A DNA stretch of 38,962 nt. Origin: Muribaculaceae bacterium (GTDB lineage Bacteria; Bacteroidota; Bacteroidia; Bacteroidales; Muribaculaceae). Below, piece by piece: positions 8,705 through 18,258 of this stretch. The DNA lies in the NCBI GenBank assembly GCA_022509125.1, contig JAFLTU010000021.1, positions 1 to 38,962 on the forward strand, written 5' to 3'. The notes below the pieces were generated by a model, which made no database searches, was not told the DNA's origin, and saw only the letters and a list, made by a program, of their open reading frames with translations. Both the position numbers and the translations under genes were made by a program. Position 1 is the first letter of the stretch, and every line of letters starts with the position of its first letter.

Positions 8705-9061
8705 ATGACACAACTGAAAATCAAAAGGGCTTATGACACTAATAATGACATCGATGGTTATCGGATTTATATCGATAGGCTATGGCCTCAGGGCCTCTCG
8801 CATGAGACTTTCCACTATGACTTGTGGGAAAAACAGATCTCCCCGTCGACCGAACTAAGGGAATGGTTTCATGCCGATCCCACAAATAGATGGGAGGGTT
8901 TCAAAGAAAAATATGCTGCAGAATTGAAGTCGAATCCTGCTTTTGGAGAGTTCAAAAAGATTGTGGAGTCACATCCCGTGGTGACCCTTCTTTATTCATC
9001 CCGAAATGAGGAACACAACAACGCTGTTGTCGTGAAGGAAGTTTTAGAAAACCAAGGTTAG
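8705..9061 (+). CDS. DUF488 family protein
   Basis: Small cytoplasmic protein of unknown function (118 residues, normal for the YeaO-like branch of DUF488). The conserved segments are YRIYIDRLWPQGL (about 20-32), the ELREWF segment and the C-terminal VVTLLYSSRNEEHNNA. It sits alone on the plus strand, and its TAG stop interlocks with the proA TAA on the opposite strand (TTAG at 9058-9061). The family is often linked to stress or metal responses, but no activity is established and I assign none. Confidence 0.85.
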   Translation: MTQLKIKRAYDTNNDIDGYRIYIDRLWPQGLSHETFHYDLWEKQISPSTELREWFHADPTNRWEGFKEKYAAELKSNPAFGEFKKIVESHPVVTLLYSSRNEEHNNAVVVKEVLENQG

Positions 9062-10320
9062 GGACGTGTCTGGCCGTTACCGGAGAGAATGTATTTATAA
9101 GTTGTAATCTCTGAAAGACCCATAGGTCCACGAGGTCCAAGTTTCTGAGTAGAGATACCTATTTCAGCCCCGAGACCGAATTCTCCGCCATCAGTGAAAG
9201 AAGTGGGGAGATTAACGTAGACACAAGCGGCATCTACTTCATTGCAGAATTTCTCAGCCGTAGCCCGATTTTCAGTAATAATACTTTCGCTATGGCCTGA
9301 CCCATGGCGATTTATTTGCTTAATAGCCTCCTCAACATTATTCACAGTGAAGACTCCCATTTTATAGTCCATCCATTCCCTAGAATAGTCGTCTTGAGAG
9401 GCCTTAAACAATAGAGAATCCGGATAATTACCTTTCAGCACGAGAAAGGCGTCAGGATCGGCATAAAGTTCCACATGTTTTTCAGCCAGAGGATGGATAA
9501 GAATTGGTAAATCCATCAACCGAGCCTTATCCACTAACAAGGAATCAAGAGCATTGCAGACACTGACTCTGCGAGTTTTCCCGTTTTCAATAACTTTTCG
9601 CGCAATCTCAGGGTTTCCTTCACGATCGAAGAAAGTATGAACCACACCGGCACCGGTTTCTATAACCGGAATTCTGGCATTGTCTCTTACAAAATTAATG
9701 AGACTTTTACCTCCACGAGGGATGCAAAGGTCCACTAACCCGACAGCATTGAGAAGATTCTCGGTGGCTTGATGGGACGAGGGAAGCAAGATGCAGGAAA
9801 ATTCCGAGAGCCCGGACTCCTCGAGAGCCTTCCTGATTATTTTCATAATAGCTTCGTTGGAATTAGCGGCATCGCTTCCACCCTTCAGAATCGACGCATT
9901 ACCACTTTTAAAACAAAGAGCGAATACATCGACTGTGACATTAGGACGGGCTTCGTAAATTATTCCGATCACCCCAAATGGGACTCTACGTTTTTCCAAT
10001 TCAATACCATTCGGGAGTCGGCGTTTTTCGATTATTTCCCCAACCGGAGAGGGCAGCGAGGCAATATATCTCAAAGAATCTTGGATAGCATCAAGGCGAC
10101 TATCAGTAAGCCTTAGACGGTCGTAAAGCGGATTTGTTTCATCCATTTTCTCCAGATCCAATTTATTAGCTTTGAAAATGTCGGAGTGGTTTTGAGAGAG
10201 GAGTTCTGCAAGTCTGATGATCACTTTGTTTCGTTGATCATCTGACAAAGAGGCCAGTTTACCAGTTGTTTCCCTGACCTTTGCGACCAATTCCCTAAAA
10301 TTATAATGGTTTGAAATCAT
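9058..10320 (-). CDS. proA: Gamma-glutamyl phosphate reductase
   Basis: Second step of proline synthesis: reduces gamma-glutamyl phosphate to glutamate 5-semialdehyde with NADPH. The 420-residue product is a full aldehyde-dehydrogenase-fold enzyme. IYEARPNVTVD (121-131) is the family signature and Cys255 in SVCNALDSLL is the catalytic thiol. It follows proB by one base, and the order proC-proB-proA puts the whole glutamate-to-proline route in one transcript. Confidence 0.97.
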   Translation of the reverse strand: MISNHYNFRELVAKVRETTGKLASLSDDQRNKVIIRLAELLSQNHSDIFKANKLDLEKMDETNPLYDRLRLTDSRLDAIQDSLRYIASLPSPVGEIIEKRRLPNGIELEKRRVPFGVIGIIYEARPNVTVDVFALCFKSGNASILKGGSDAANSNEAIMKIIRKALEESGLSEFSCILLPSSHQATENLLNAVGLVDLCIPRGGKSLINFVRDNARIPVIETGAGVVHTFFDREGNPEIARKVIENGKTRRVSVCNALDSLLVDKARLMDLPILIHPLAEKHVELYADPDAFLVLKGNYPDSLLFKASQDDYSREWMDYKMGVFTVNNVEEAIKQINRHGSGHSESIITENRATAEKFCNEVDAACVYVNLPTSFTDGGEFGLGAEIGISTQKLGPRGPMGLSEITTYKYILSGNGQTRP

Positions 10321-10321
10321 A

Positions 10322-11395
10322 TCAGACTATATAAAGATAATCATAATGGACAAGGGGTTTTTTTCCATGTTTTCCCAGAGATTCGCCTGCTTCGAGAGAA
10401 CTTAAATTAGCTTTGCCAATAGCGATGCATTTATCTTTCTCCTCATCATAGATAGAGACGATGTCACCTTCCTCCCATTCGCCTTCAATACCAATAGCTC
10501 CGATCGGGAGCAAGCTAACAATATTATCAGATAGGAGCACCTCCGAAGCCTTCTTATTAATAAAAATGCGGCCTTTGGAAAAGGATCCGCTGTGAGCAAT
10601 CCATCGTTTGACAGTGCTCAAACCTTCGACTGCCGGGATAAAGGCAGTGTGGGGAACATCTTCAGGATGCTCAATTAAGTCTACAAGAACATTCCTTCGG
10701 TCGCCTTTGGCAATTATTACTTTGACCCCTTCTGCAGCCAATTTGGATGCGATATTATATTTAGTGAGCATTCCTCCACGTCCATGTTTACTCTTGGTGA
10801 CCTTTATGAACTGAGAAAGATCAGCTTCGGGAGATATGGAAGGAATAAGCGAAGCACCGGGATCGTCGGGATGACCGGAGAATATGCCATCAATATTGCT
10901 TAATATTATCAACACATCGGCATCAATCATAGCCGCGATCAAACCTGAGAGCTCATCATTGTCGGTGAACATCAATTCAGTCAGGGAGACAGTGTCGTTT
11001 TCATTGACAATTGGAATGACACCATTTTCCAACATTGTCATCATACATCCCCTCTGATTAAGATAAGCCTCACGAGAGGAGAAATTTTCCTTTTGGGTTA
11101 GAATCTGACCGGCTACAATGCCATATGCGTTGAAAAACTGAGCATAAAGATTAATCAAACGAATCTGGCCAACAGCGGAGTAGAGCTGGCGTGACTCAAC
11201 CGGGTTCAAATCTTTTTTCACGAACACATCGCTCTTGCCACAAGCAACGGCCCCGCTGGAGACCAATACAATTTTATGGCCCTTTGCATATAAATGTGCC
11301 ACTTGGTCTACAAGTGCCGACATATTTGTGATGTTTGGTTTGCCATCGGGACGAGTCAGCACATTGCTGCCAATTTTAACGACAATCTTGCTCAT
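10322..11395 (-). CDS. proB: Glutamate 5-kinase with PUA domain
   Basis: First committed step of proline synthesis: ATP-dependent phosphorylation of glutamate, normally inhibited by proline. The 357-residue product has an amino-acid kinase domain (VVKIGSNVLT at the start, LVSSGAVACG, FTDNDELSGLIA) and, from about residue 270, a C-terminal PUA domain as in E. coli ProB. Its ATG overlaps the proC stop by 4 bases, which suggests coupled translation. The length is slightly below E. coli's 367 residues. Confidence 0.97.
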   Translation of the reverse strand: MSKIVVKIGSNVLTRPDGKPNITNMSALVDQVAHLYAKGHKIVLVSSGAVACGKSDVFVKKDLNPVESRQLYSAVGQIRLINLYAQFFNAYGIVAGQILTQKENFSSREAYLNQRGCMMTMLENGVIPIVNENDTVSLTELMFTDNDELSGLIAAMIDADVLIILSNIDGIFSGHPDDPGASLIPSISPEADLSQFIKVTKSKHGRGGMLTKYNIASKLAAEGVKVIIAKGDRRNVLVDLIEHPEDVPHTAFIPAVEGLSTVKRWIAHSGSFSKGRIFINKKASEVLLSDNIVSLLPIGAIGIEGEWEEGDIVSIYDEEKDKCIAIGKANLSSLEAGESLGKHGKKPLVHYDYLYIV

Positions 11396-12171
11396 TTTCT
11401 GCTTGCTTTGAGACCTTCAATCACTGCGTTGGAAAATCCGAATTTCTCCATAGCGTTGAGACCTTTTATTGTGATTCCTCCCGGGGTTGTGACCTTATCG
11501 ATTTCTATTTCCGGATGAGAATTGGTCTGAAGAAGCAAATCCGCCGCACCTTTTATAGTTTGGCAAATGATTTCCTGAGCTTCATTAGCTTTGAAACCCA
11601 TCTCGACACCACCTTCCATAGCGGCCCTTACATATCGCAAAGCATAAGCAATACCACAAGAAGCAAGGGCTGTGGCAGCCGGAAGTTGGCTTTCCTCTAT
11701 TTCCTTGATTGAGCCCAAATTTTTAAAAACATCAACTGCGAGGCAAGGTTTCCCTTTTAGCGGCACTATAAAAGTCATCGATTCTCCGATGGCCATTGCA
11801 GTGTTGGGCATGACAATTGAAAGAACCCGAGGCAATGGCTTAAAATAGCTTTTAAGTTCTTCTCCCTTTATTCCGGCAACAATCAGAGCAATCTCTATGG
11901 ATTCAAAATCTAAGGAGGAAGATATTTCATCCACAACTTCCTTCACCTTCCAGGGCTTAACTGCAATGATAAGCAGATCGGATTTTGCCGTATCTATGTT
12001 GGAAGGAGAAATTTTCACTCCCGAATCCGAAAGTTCCCGGAGTTTATCGGGATGAGGGGTGGCAACAATAATATCGGAAGGATCCAAGCAACCCCTTGCA
12101 ATGAGACCACGAGCAACAGCACTGCCCATTGCTCCTCCTCCAATTATTCCGAGTCGATATGTTTTATTCAT
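11392..12171 (-). CDS. proC: Pyrroline-5-carboxylate reductase
   Basis: Last step of proline synthesis: reduces 1-pyrroline-5-carboxylate with NAD(P)H. The 259-residue product starts MNKTYRLGIIGGGAMGSAVA, a Rossmann glycine motif, and near its C-terminus has the P5CR signature region TPGGITIKGL. Nine codons upstream there is an alternative ATG (12198), but it lies at the predicted transcription start, so 12171 is preferred. First gene of proC-proB-proA. Confidence 0.95.
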   Translation of the reverse strand: MNKTYRLGIIGGGAMGSAVARGLIARGCLDPSDIIVATPHPDKLRELSDSGVKISPSNIDTAKSDLLIIAVKPWKVKEVVDEISSSLDFESIEIALIVAGIKGEELKSYFKPLPRVLSIVMPNTAMAIGESMTFIVPLKGKPCLAVDVFKNLGSIKEIEESQLPAATALASCGIAYALRYVRAAMEGGVEMGFKANEAQEIICQTIKGAADLLLQTNSHPEIEIDKVTTPGGITIKGLNAMEKFGFSNAVIEGLKASRK

Positions 12172-12203
12172 AGGCTTTGAGAACCAACCTATTAACAATA
12201 GTG

Positions 12204-12234
12204 CAAAATTAATTAATAAATTAAGTTTGGCAAA
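12204..12234 (-). promoter_or_regulatory. Promoter of the proCBA operon
   Basis: On the minus strand TTTG (12234-12231), 19 bases, TAATTTTG (12211-12204): an exact Bacteroidetes primary-sigma promoter. The predicted start near 12198 leaves a leader of about 27 bases before the proC ATG, too short for an elaborate riboswitch. Confidence 0.85.
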
Positions 12235-12299
12235 AAGATAGAATTCTTATCCGTGGCATCAATTCGAGTCACAAGGGTGTCGCCTTAATTTTTCACAAT

Positions 12300-13313
12300 T
12301 CAAGGCATTGAGGAGGAAACAATATCATTTATTGCTGCGAGCTCATCATCGGAGAATTTGGGGGCGTTTAAAGCTTCCAAATTGTTTTTCAGCTGGGCAA
12401 CAGAGCTTGCTCCGACGATAAGGCTGGATACCCTTTGATCGTTAAGAATCCAACTGAGAGCCATCTGAGCTAATGATTGGCCTCTGGATTTAGCCAGATC
12501 ATTTAATCGGGTAATTTTCCCGAGAGTCTGTGGAGTCAACGAATCTTTTTTGAGATAACCACCTCGAGCCACCCTTGAATCGGCTGGAATCCCATTAAGA
12601 TACCTATCGGTCAAAAGGCCTTGTGCCAAGGGGGAGAAGGCAATAAATCCTACTCCATTTTGAGCGCAACCATCCAAGATTCCATCAGAGTCGGGCTCCC
12701 GGTCAAAAATATTGTATTTCCCTTGATAGAGGAGACAGGGAGTTTTGTTTTCGCGCAGATAATCGTAGGCAAACTGAGCGGCCTCCGGGGGATATTTAGA
12801 GATGCCGACATACAGGGCTTTCCCACATCTGACAATGTCAGTCAAAGCCTGCAGAGTCTCTTCCAAAGGAGTCAGGGGATCGAATCGATGAGAGTAAAAA
12901 ATATCGACGTAATCGAGATTCATTCTTTTAAGACTTTGATCAAGGCTTGCGAAAAGATATTTTCTCGAACCCCATTCACCATAAGGACCGGGCCACATAT
13001 CATGGCCGGCTTTTGTAGAGATAAGCAATTCGTCACGAAAAGGCTTAAGAGAAGTTTTAATAATATGTCCGAAAGTTGTTTCAGCGCTTCCGTAAGGAGG
13101 GCCATAATTGTTTGCAAGGTCAAAATGAGTAATACCATGATCGAAGGCATAATGGACCTTTTTGATGGAGTCTTCCAAAGGGTCGACACCTCCAAAATTA
13201 TGCCAAAGGCCCAAAGAGATAAGAGGGAGGAGAATTCCGCTTTTACCACATCTTCTATATGGCATACGGCCACCGTAGCGCTCGGAGTCGGGAGAATAGG
13301 GTAGTTCAAACAT
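12300..13313 (-). CDS. Aldo/keto reductase, YghZ/Kv-beta-like
   Basis: NADPH-dependent carbonyl reductase. The 337-residue product aligns by eye along its length with E. coli YghZ (L-glyceraldehyde 3-phosphate reductase), including RYCGKSG-like, ITHFDLANNYGPP and DMWPGPYG segments. The catalytic tetrad is Asp65, Tyr70, Lys101 and His142. It follows rarA by 27 bases and probably shares its transcript. A role in detoxifying triose-phosphate-derived aldehydes is inferred from YghZ; other carbonyl substrates are possible. Confidence 0.9.
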   Translation of the reverse strand: MFELPYSPDSERYGGRMPYRRCGKSGILLPLISLGLWHNFGGVDPLEDSIKKVHYAFDHGITHFDLANNYGPPYGSAETTFGHIIKTSLKPFRDELLISTKAGHDMWPGPYGEWGSRKYLFASLDQSLKRMNLDYVDIFYSHRFDPLTPLEETLQALTDIVRCGKALYVGISKYPPEAAQFAYDYLRENKTPCLLYQGKYNIFDREPDSDGILDGCAQNGVGFIAFSPLAQGLLTDRYLNGIPADSRVARGGYLKKDSLTPQTLGKITRLNDLAKSRGQSLAQMALSWILNDQRVSSLIVGASSVAQLKNNLEALNAPKFSDDELAAINDIVSSSMP

Positions 13314-13340
13314 GATTATAGCGTTGAAGTTAATAATAAT

Positions 13341-14636
13341 TTAGTTTTGATTTGCTGTCGGATTCTTTATTGAGTTGAGGAACTCAGTCAATTTTCTTTC
13401 CTGAAGGTTAGGAGCCGGGTTCCAGAAACGGGCATTCCGGAGACCATCGGGTAGATATTGCTGATCGACGTAATGATTGGCGAAATCATGTGAATATTTG
13501 TAACCCTCGTGATAACCCAAATCCGCCATTAATTTTGTGGGAGCGTTGCGCAAATGGAGCGGGACAGGGAGATTACCGCTTTTTCTGACCTCCTCGAGAG
13601 CCGCGTCAATAGCCTTGTATGCTGTATTGCTTTTCGGGGATGAAGCCAGATATATGGTGCACTCCGAGAGAATGATCCTCCCTTCAGGCCAACCAATTTT
13701 TTTGATAGCGTCGAAAGTGGCATTTGCGAGCAAAAGTGCGTTAGGGTTTGCGAGTCCGATATCTTCAGCGGCAAGTATAACGAGCCGACGGGCAATAAAT
13801 TCAGGGTCTTCGCCTCCGGCAACCATTCTTGCGAGCCAATAAACAGCGGCATCGGGGTCGCTTCCCCTGACCGATTTAATGAAGGCAGAAATTATGTCGT
13901 AGTGAAGTTCACCATTTTTGTCATAAGCGGCCATGTTTTGTTGAAGAACGTCAGTGACAGCCTTGTCATCGATACTAACCGGCTTGCCGTCGGGAGTGGA
14001 CTGTTCGAGGAGATCTAAAATATTTAGAAGTTTTCTTGCGTCACCGCCTGCAAAACGAAAAAGGGCCGTTGTCTCCTTAATATCAAACTGCCGTTTCTTC
14101 AAAATCGGATCTTGCTCTATAGCCCTTTGGAGCAACGTCTGAAGGTCAGTTACCTCAAGGGGATTTAGGGTGTAGACCTGACAGCGGCTTAACAAAGGCC
14201 TAATGACCTCGAATGAAGGATTTTCGGTTGTTGCTCCTATAAGAGTCACAACGCCTTGTTCCACTGCCCCCAACAGTGAGTCTTGCTGGGATTTGCTGAA
14301 ACGATGGATCTCATCGATAAAAAGAATAGGCCGGGACTTAGTGAACATTCCGTTTGCCTCATTCCTACATTTCTCGATGACATCTCTAACTTCTTTGACA
14401 CCGGCAGTGACAGCACTGAGAGTGTAAAAAGGGGTTTCCGTTGTTTTAGCGATAATCGAGGCGAGTGTGGTTTTACCCACCCCGGGAGGACCCCATAAAA
14501 TAAATGAATTAATTCTGGCGGCCTCAATCATTCTACGAATAATGCCATTAGGGCCCACCAGATGCTGTTGCCCAATATAATCGTCAAGTTTAGCCGGCCG
14601 GAGTCGTTCGGCCAAAGGAATATTATTGTTGCTCAT
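13341..14636 (-). CDS. rarA: Replication-associated recombination ATPase RarA/MgsA
   Basis: AAA+ clamp-loader-like ATPase that acts at stalled replication forks. The 431-residue product opens with the family segment [20 protein letters not shown]. Walker A is GPPGVGKT (49-56) and Walker B LFIDEI (105-110), followed by the sensor-1 region TTENPSF. The C-terminal MgsA domain includes [13 protein letters not shown] and [13 protein letters not shown]. It overlaps the upstream HAD gene by 4 bases. Complete and of normal length. Confidence 0.96.
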   Translation of the reverse strand: MSNNNIPLAERLRPAKLDDYIGQQHLVGPNGIIRRMIEAARINSFILWGPPGVGKTTLASIIAKTTETPFYTLSAVTAGVKEVRDVIEKCRNEANGMFTKSRPILFIDEIHRFSKSQQDSLLGAVEQGVVTLIGATTENPSFEVIRPLLSRCQVYTLNPLEVTDLQTLLQRAIEQDPILKKRQFDIKETTALFRFAGGDARKLLNILDLLEQSTPDGKPVSIDDKAVTDVLQQNMAAYDKNGELHYDIISAFIKSVRGSDPDAAVYWLARMVAGGEDPEFIARRLVILAAEDIGLANPNALLLANATFDAIKKIGWPEGRIILSECTIYLASSPKSNTAYKAIDAALEEVRKSGNLPVPLHLRNAPTKLMADLGYHEGYKYSHDFANHYVDQQYLPDGLRNARFWNPAPNLQERKLTEFLNSIKNPTANQN

Positions 14637-15283
14637 CGTTGTGTCAAAATATGGATTAGGTTATCTAAATTAATTTCACTGAGATTGTTGATTACTATAT
14701 GCGAAAATGGTGCCAAATCGGAAGCCGGCAAAGTTCCGGCAATACCGACCACATATGAATTGGCATTTTTACCTGCCTTAACCCCCTGCAAAGAATCTTC
14801 AAATACGGCACATCTGTTAGATTGGACCCCCAATTTATCAGCCCCGAGAAGGTAGCCTTCCGGAGATGGTTTTGAAGCTTTCACAAGATTGCCCGTCACT
14901 ATAAAATCGAAATATTCCCAAATCTCGGGGAGTTCTTCTCTAAGATGACTCATTTTGTCGTTGTCGCTACTTGTCACGAGAGCGCAAGGAAGACCAAGAT
15001 TTTTGAGGGAGATCAGGAATTCCCGGGCAAAGGGAAGGAACTCATAATGCATTAAGTTTTCAAGTTGATGCAACCTCATAGAGACGGCTTTTCGAGTAGA
15101 TTCGTCGTCATAATTATCGGAAAGAATCTTTGACAAAGTGCACCCTTTTATCTTTTGCTCCAGATTTTCAATACCAGTAGGGAATTCCCTATTTATTTGG
15201 GCCCAAATTTTGGAATATTCAGTTTCGGAGTCTATAATTACACCGTCGAGGTCGAAAAGAAATCCAATGCTTAGATTTGCCAC
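14633..15283 (-). CDS. HAD hydrolase, beta-phosphoglucomutase-like
   Basis: Phosphatase or phosphomutase of HAD subfamily IA. The 216-residue product has motif I DLDGVIIDSE (Asp11 nucleophile, Asp13), motif II VTSS, and motifs III/IV in KPSPEGYLLGADKLGV and FEDSLQGVKAG. An alpha-helical cap lies between motifs I and II. The substrate cannot be told from sequence; sugar phosphates are usual for this group. It is first in a unit with rarA and the aldo/keto reductase. A TAGTTTTG box (15312-15305, minus strand) lies 21 bases upstream but lacks a clear -33. Confidence 0.85.
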   Translation of the reverse strand: MANLSIGFLFDLDGVIIDSETEYSKIWAQINREFPTGIENLEQKIKGCTLSKILSDNYDDESTRKAVSMRLHQLENLMHYEFLPFAREFLISLKNLGLPCALVTSSDNDKMSHLREELPEIWEYFDFIVTGNLVKASKPSPEGYLLGADKLGVQSNRCAVFEDSLQGVKAGKNANSYVVGIAGTLPASDLAPFSHIVINNLSEINLDNLIHILTQR

Positions 15284-15383
15284 GATAAGAACTTATAATT
15301 TTTACAAAACTAATGAAAAAACGATAAAAAATAATTATTTTTGCTTTTCAATAGCGCATATAAAGAATCATCCTTAATCAGAG

Positions 15384-16958
15384 ATGGGCAATCCCTCCAC
15401 TAAAGAAATTATCCTGACCGTGACTCCCGAAATAGGAGCCAGCCAATCTCTTATAGAGGAAGAACTTAAAAAAAGGGGATTTTTAGAAGAATATAAATAT
15501 TACAGGATTATAAGGAGGTCGATAGATGCCCGGAGAGCTCCGGTAAGAGTGAATTTAAGCATCCTTCTGTCCAAAACCGGTGATTTCATAACAGAGCCAA
15601 ACGAAAGGGCATATAAGCCATTAGAAGACGGTGCCAGGAATGTTGTTATCGTTGGGGCAGGCCCTGCAGGTCTCTTTGCCGGATTGAAGGCAATAGAACT
15701 TGGATTAAAGCCAATAATAGTAGAGCGTGGTAAGGATGTAGATTCAAGAAAACTTGACATCGCGGCTATAAGCCGTGAAGGAAAGATCAATGGAGAATCT
15801 AACTATTGTTTCGGTGAAGGAGGAGCCGGGACTTATAGCGACGGAAAACTCTACACAAGGAGCAAGAAAAGGGGTGATATACGGGAGGTGCTTGAAATCT
15901 TACATCAATTCGGGGCCGGGGAGGATATTTTGATAGAGGCCCATCCCCATATCGGGAGCGATAAGTTGCCGAAGATTATAAAAAATATCCGCAACAAGAT
16001 AATCGAATGTAGAGGAGAAGTGAGATTTGAGACCAAGATGACCGGGTTGCTTTTGGATGAAGAGGGGAAACGTGCGGAGGGTATCGAACTCGCCTCGGGA
16101 GAAAAAATATATGGACCTGTTTTTTTAGCTACAGGCCATTCAGCACGCGACACAGTCAGGATGCTTCATTCAAAAGGAGTAGGGATAGAGGCGAAAGGGC
16201 TTGCTATAGGAGTAAGACTTGAGCATCCCCAGGAACTGATAGACAGAATCCAGTATCATTCCCCTAAAGGGAGAGGCCAATATCTACCGGCGGCGGAATA
16301 TAGTTTTGTGGATCAATCGGAAGGGAGAGGAGTATATAGTTTTTGCATGTGTCCCGGAGGAGTTATAGTTCCGGCTGTATCCTCGGAAGGACAAATAGTT
16401 GTCAACGGTATGTCGGCATCTGCGCGTTCAGGAAGATGGGCCAACAGCGGTTATGTGGTGGAACTCCATCCCGGTGATATAAAGGGATTCGAGGAAGAGG
16501 GGCCTCTGGAAATGATGGTCTTGCAGGAGGCTCTCGAAAAGAAATTTCATGAAGAGGGTGACGGGAGTCTGAACGCTCCGGCCCAGCGAATAGATGATTT
16601 CATAAATCACAGAATTTCAAAAGACTTACCGTCGACTTCCTACGCTCCCGGGATCCATTCCTCCGACTTTGACAGCCTCTTTCCTAAAGAGATAAGCAAC
16701 CGGCTAAGAGAGGGATTGCAAAAGATCGGGAAGAGGAGTCGGGGTTTTACAGGACATGAAGGGATAATGCTGGGACTTGAATCGCGCACCTCATCGCCCG
16801 TGAGAATTCCGCGTGATAAAGAAAAACGCCGCCATATAGAGATAGAGGATTTCTATCCTGTGGGGGAAGGTGCAGGTTATGCCGGAGGAATCGTTTCTTC
16901 GGCTCTTGACGGTATGAACAGTATGGAGGCCTATTACAAACAACTGAGCAATGGCTAA
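15384..16958 (+). CDS. FAD-dependent oxidoreductase (COG2509-like)
   Basis: Uncharacterised flavoprotein dehydrogenase of 524 residues. Residues 1-75 form a small N-terminal domain. VVIVGAGPAGLFAG (87-100) is the FAD-binding dinucleotide motif, followed by the E(R)GKDVDSRK and GEGGAGTYSDGKLYTR segments typical of this family. The C-terminal FYPVGEGAGYAGGIVSSALDG segment closes the FAD site. It is widespread in Bacteroidetes and Firmicutes without a known substrate. Its last 8 bases overlap the start of tsaB, so the two are translationally linked. Confidence 0.85.
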   Translation: MGNPSTKEIILTVTPEIGASQSLIEEELKKRGFLEEYKYYRIIRRSIDARRAPVRVNLSILLSKTGDFITEPNERAYKPLEDGARNVVIVGAGPAGLFAGLKAIELGLKPIIVERGKDVDSRKLDIAAISREGKINGESNYCFGEGGAGTYSDGKLYTRSKKRGDIREVLEILHQFGAGEDILIEAHPHIGSDKLPKIIKNIRNKIIECRGEVRFETKMTGLLLDEEGKRAEGIELASGEKIYGPVFLATGHSARDTVRMLHSKGVGIEAKGLAIGVRLEHPQELIDRIQYHSPKGRGQYLPAAEYSFVDQSEGRGVYSFCMCPGGVIVPAVSSEGQIVVNGMSASARSGRWANSGYVVELHPGDIKGFEEEGPLEMMVLQEALEKKFHEEGDGSLNAPAQRIDDFINHRISKDLPSTSYAPGIHSSDFDSLFPKEISNRLREGLQKIGKRSRGFTGHEGIMLGLESRTSSPVRIPRDKEKRRHIEIEDFYPVGEGAGYAGGIVSSALDGMNSMEAYYKQLSNG

Positions 16959-17646
16959 TATATTAAACATCGACTCGTCGTCGCCCCGCTGCAGCGTCAG
17001 CATCTCCATAGACGGGGAGACCATTGTGGGCTATGAATCAGGTGAGACAATGGACCATTCAAGGACCCTGGCAACTTATGCCGTCAAATGTATTAAATTT
17101 GCAGATGAAAAGGGGATAAAGCTTGAAGCCGTGAGTGTGTCGAACGGACCGGGGTCTTACACAGGGCTGCGAATAGGATTATCGTTGGCTAAAGGTATTT
17201 GTTACGGAAGAAACATACCCTTAATCACACTCTCTACACTTGAGGTTCTGGCAGTCAGGGCAATGTTCAGTTATGAGGGATTAGAGGGGGATGAAATCAT
17301 AGTCCCGATGGTGGATGCCCGAAGGATGGAGGTTTTCACAGGGGCTTTTAACTGCAGATTGGAGGAAGTTGCTGAGAGTGGACCGAGGATATTGAATGAA
17401 GAGGCATTTGCGGAATTGGCATCGAAGCCAAAAATATTGTTTATCGGCACCGGGACTGAAAAATTCAAACCCTTATATGCTGGGGAGAACGGAGAATGGC
17501 TTGGCGAGGAAACCAGCCATGCGAAATTTATGGCGGTCTTGAGCGAAAAGCATTATAGGGAAGGGAAATTTGCCGATATAGCCTATTCTACTCCGTTTTA
17601 TCTAAAAGAATACCAGACGACCAAACCAAAGAATAAAGTTATATAA
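16951..17646 (+). CDS. tsaB: tRNA N6-threonylcarbamoyladenosine protein TsaB
   Basis: Partner of TsaD and TsaE in making the t6A modification at position 37 of ANN-decoding tRNAs. The 231-residue product has the ASKHA fold: MANILNIDSSSPRCSVSI at the start and VSNGPGSYTGLRIGLSLAKG at about 61-80. There is no metal-binding HXXXH as in TsaD, so it is the TsaB paralogue. It starts inside the end of the preceding FAD oxidoreductase gene. Confidence 0.95.
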   Translation: MANILNIDSSSPRCSVSISIDGETIVGYESGETMDHSRTLATYAVKCIKFADEKGIKLEAVSVSNGPGSYTGLRIGLSLAKGICYGRNIPLITLSTLEVLAVRAMFSYEGLEGDEIIVPMVDARRMEVFTGAFNCRLEEVAESGPRILNEEAFAELASKPKILFIGTGTEKFKPLYAGENGEWLGEETSHAKFMAVLSEKHYREGKFADIAYSTPFYLKEYQTTKPKNKVI

Positions 17647-17664
17647 AAAAATATAAAGAAATAG

Positions 17665-18255
17665 ATGTTGGAATATAACACAGCTTTGCCGAAGCTTGAA
17701 ATGAGAGAATACGGGAGAAACATGCAGAAACTTATAGACCACTGCAAGAGTCTTCCGGATAAAGAAGAGCGCACAAAGTTTGCGTTTGCCATAGCTGAAA
17801 TTATGGTTGGCCTTTTCCCGGAACTGAACGGAGAGAGCGTCACAAGCCGTAAAGTATGGGACCACATAAACATGATCTCGGGATTCGATTTAGATATTGA
17901 TTTCCCATGTGAAGTATTAGGTAAGAATGAACTTCGCCCGAAACCTCAGGCAATTTCCTATTCAAAGAAATCAGATCGTTTTAGAGTTTATGGCAGCAAC
18001 CTCGTGAGGATGATCAAAGAAATATCTAAAATGGAGGGAGGAGTGGAAAAAGACCAGCTGATTTTTTTGGTGGCCAATCAGATGAAAAAATTACTTGTGA
18101 CGGAGAATTCAGATTCAGCCACCGACACAAGGGTTTTCAATGATATACGTGAAATCAGCGGAGGGAGCATTGACATAGACGAAGGAAACTATCGCCTCAA
18201 TGAGTATATCGGAGTCATCCATGCTCAAGAGGGTAAAAAGAAGAAGAAAAAATAG
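17665..18255 (+). CDS. DUF4290 family protein
   Basis: Conserved Bacteroidetes protein of unknown function, 196 residues. The LEYNTALPKLEMREYGRNMQ start and LPDKEERTKFAFAIAEIM region identify DUF4290. It has no signal peptide or membrane segment. It ends in six consecutive lysines. The gene lies 18 bases after tsaB and 3 bases before murA, an arrangement recurrent in this phylum. That suggests a link to cell-wall growth, but no activity is known. Confidence 0.88.
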   Translation: MLEYNTALPKLEMREYGRNMQKLIDHCKSLPDKEERTKFAFAIAEIMVGLFPELNGESVTSRKVWDHINMISGFDLDIDFPCEVLGKNELRPKPQAISYSKKSDRFRVYGSNLVRMIKEISKMEGGVEKDQLIFLVANQMKKLLVTENSDSATDTRVFNDIREISGGSIDIDEGNYRLNEYIGVIHAQEGKKKKKK

Positions 18256-18258
18256 GGC

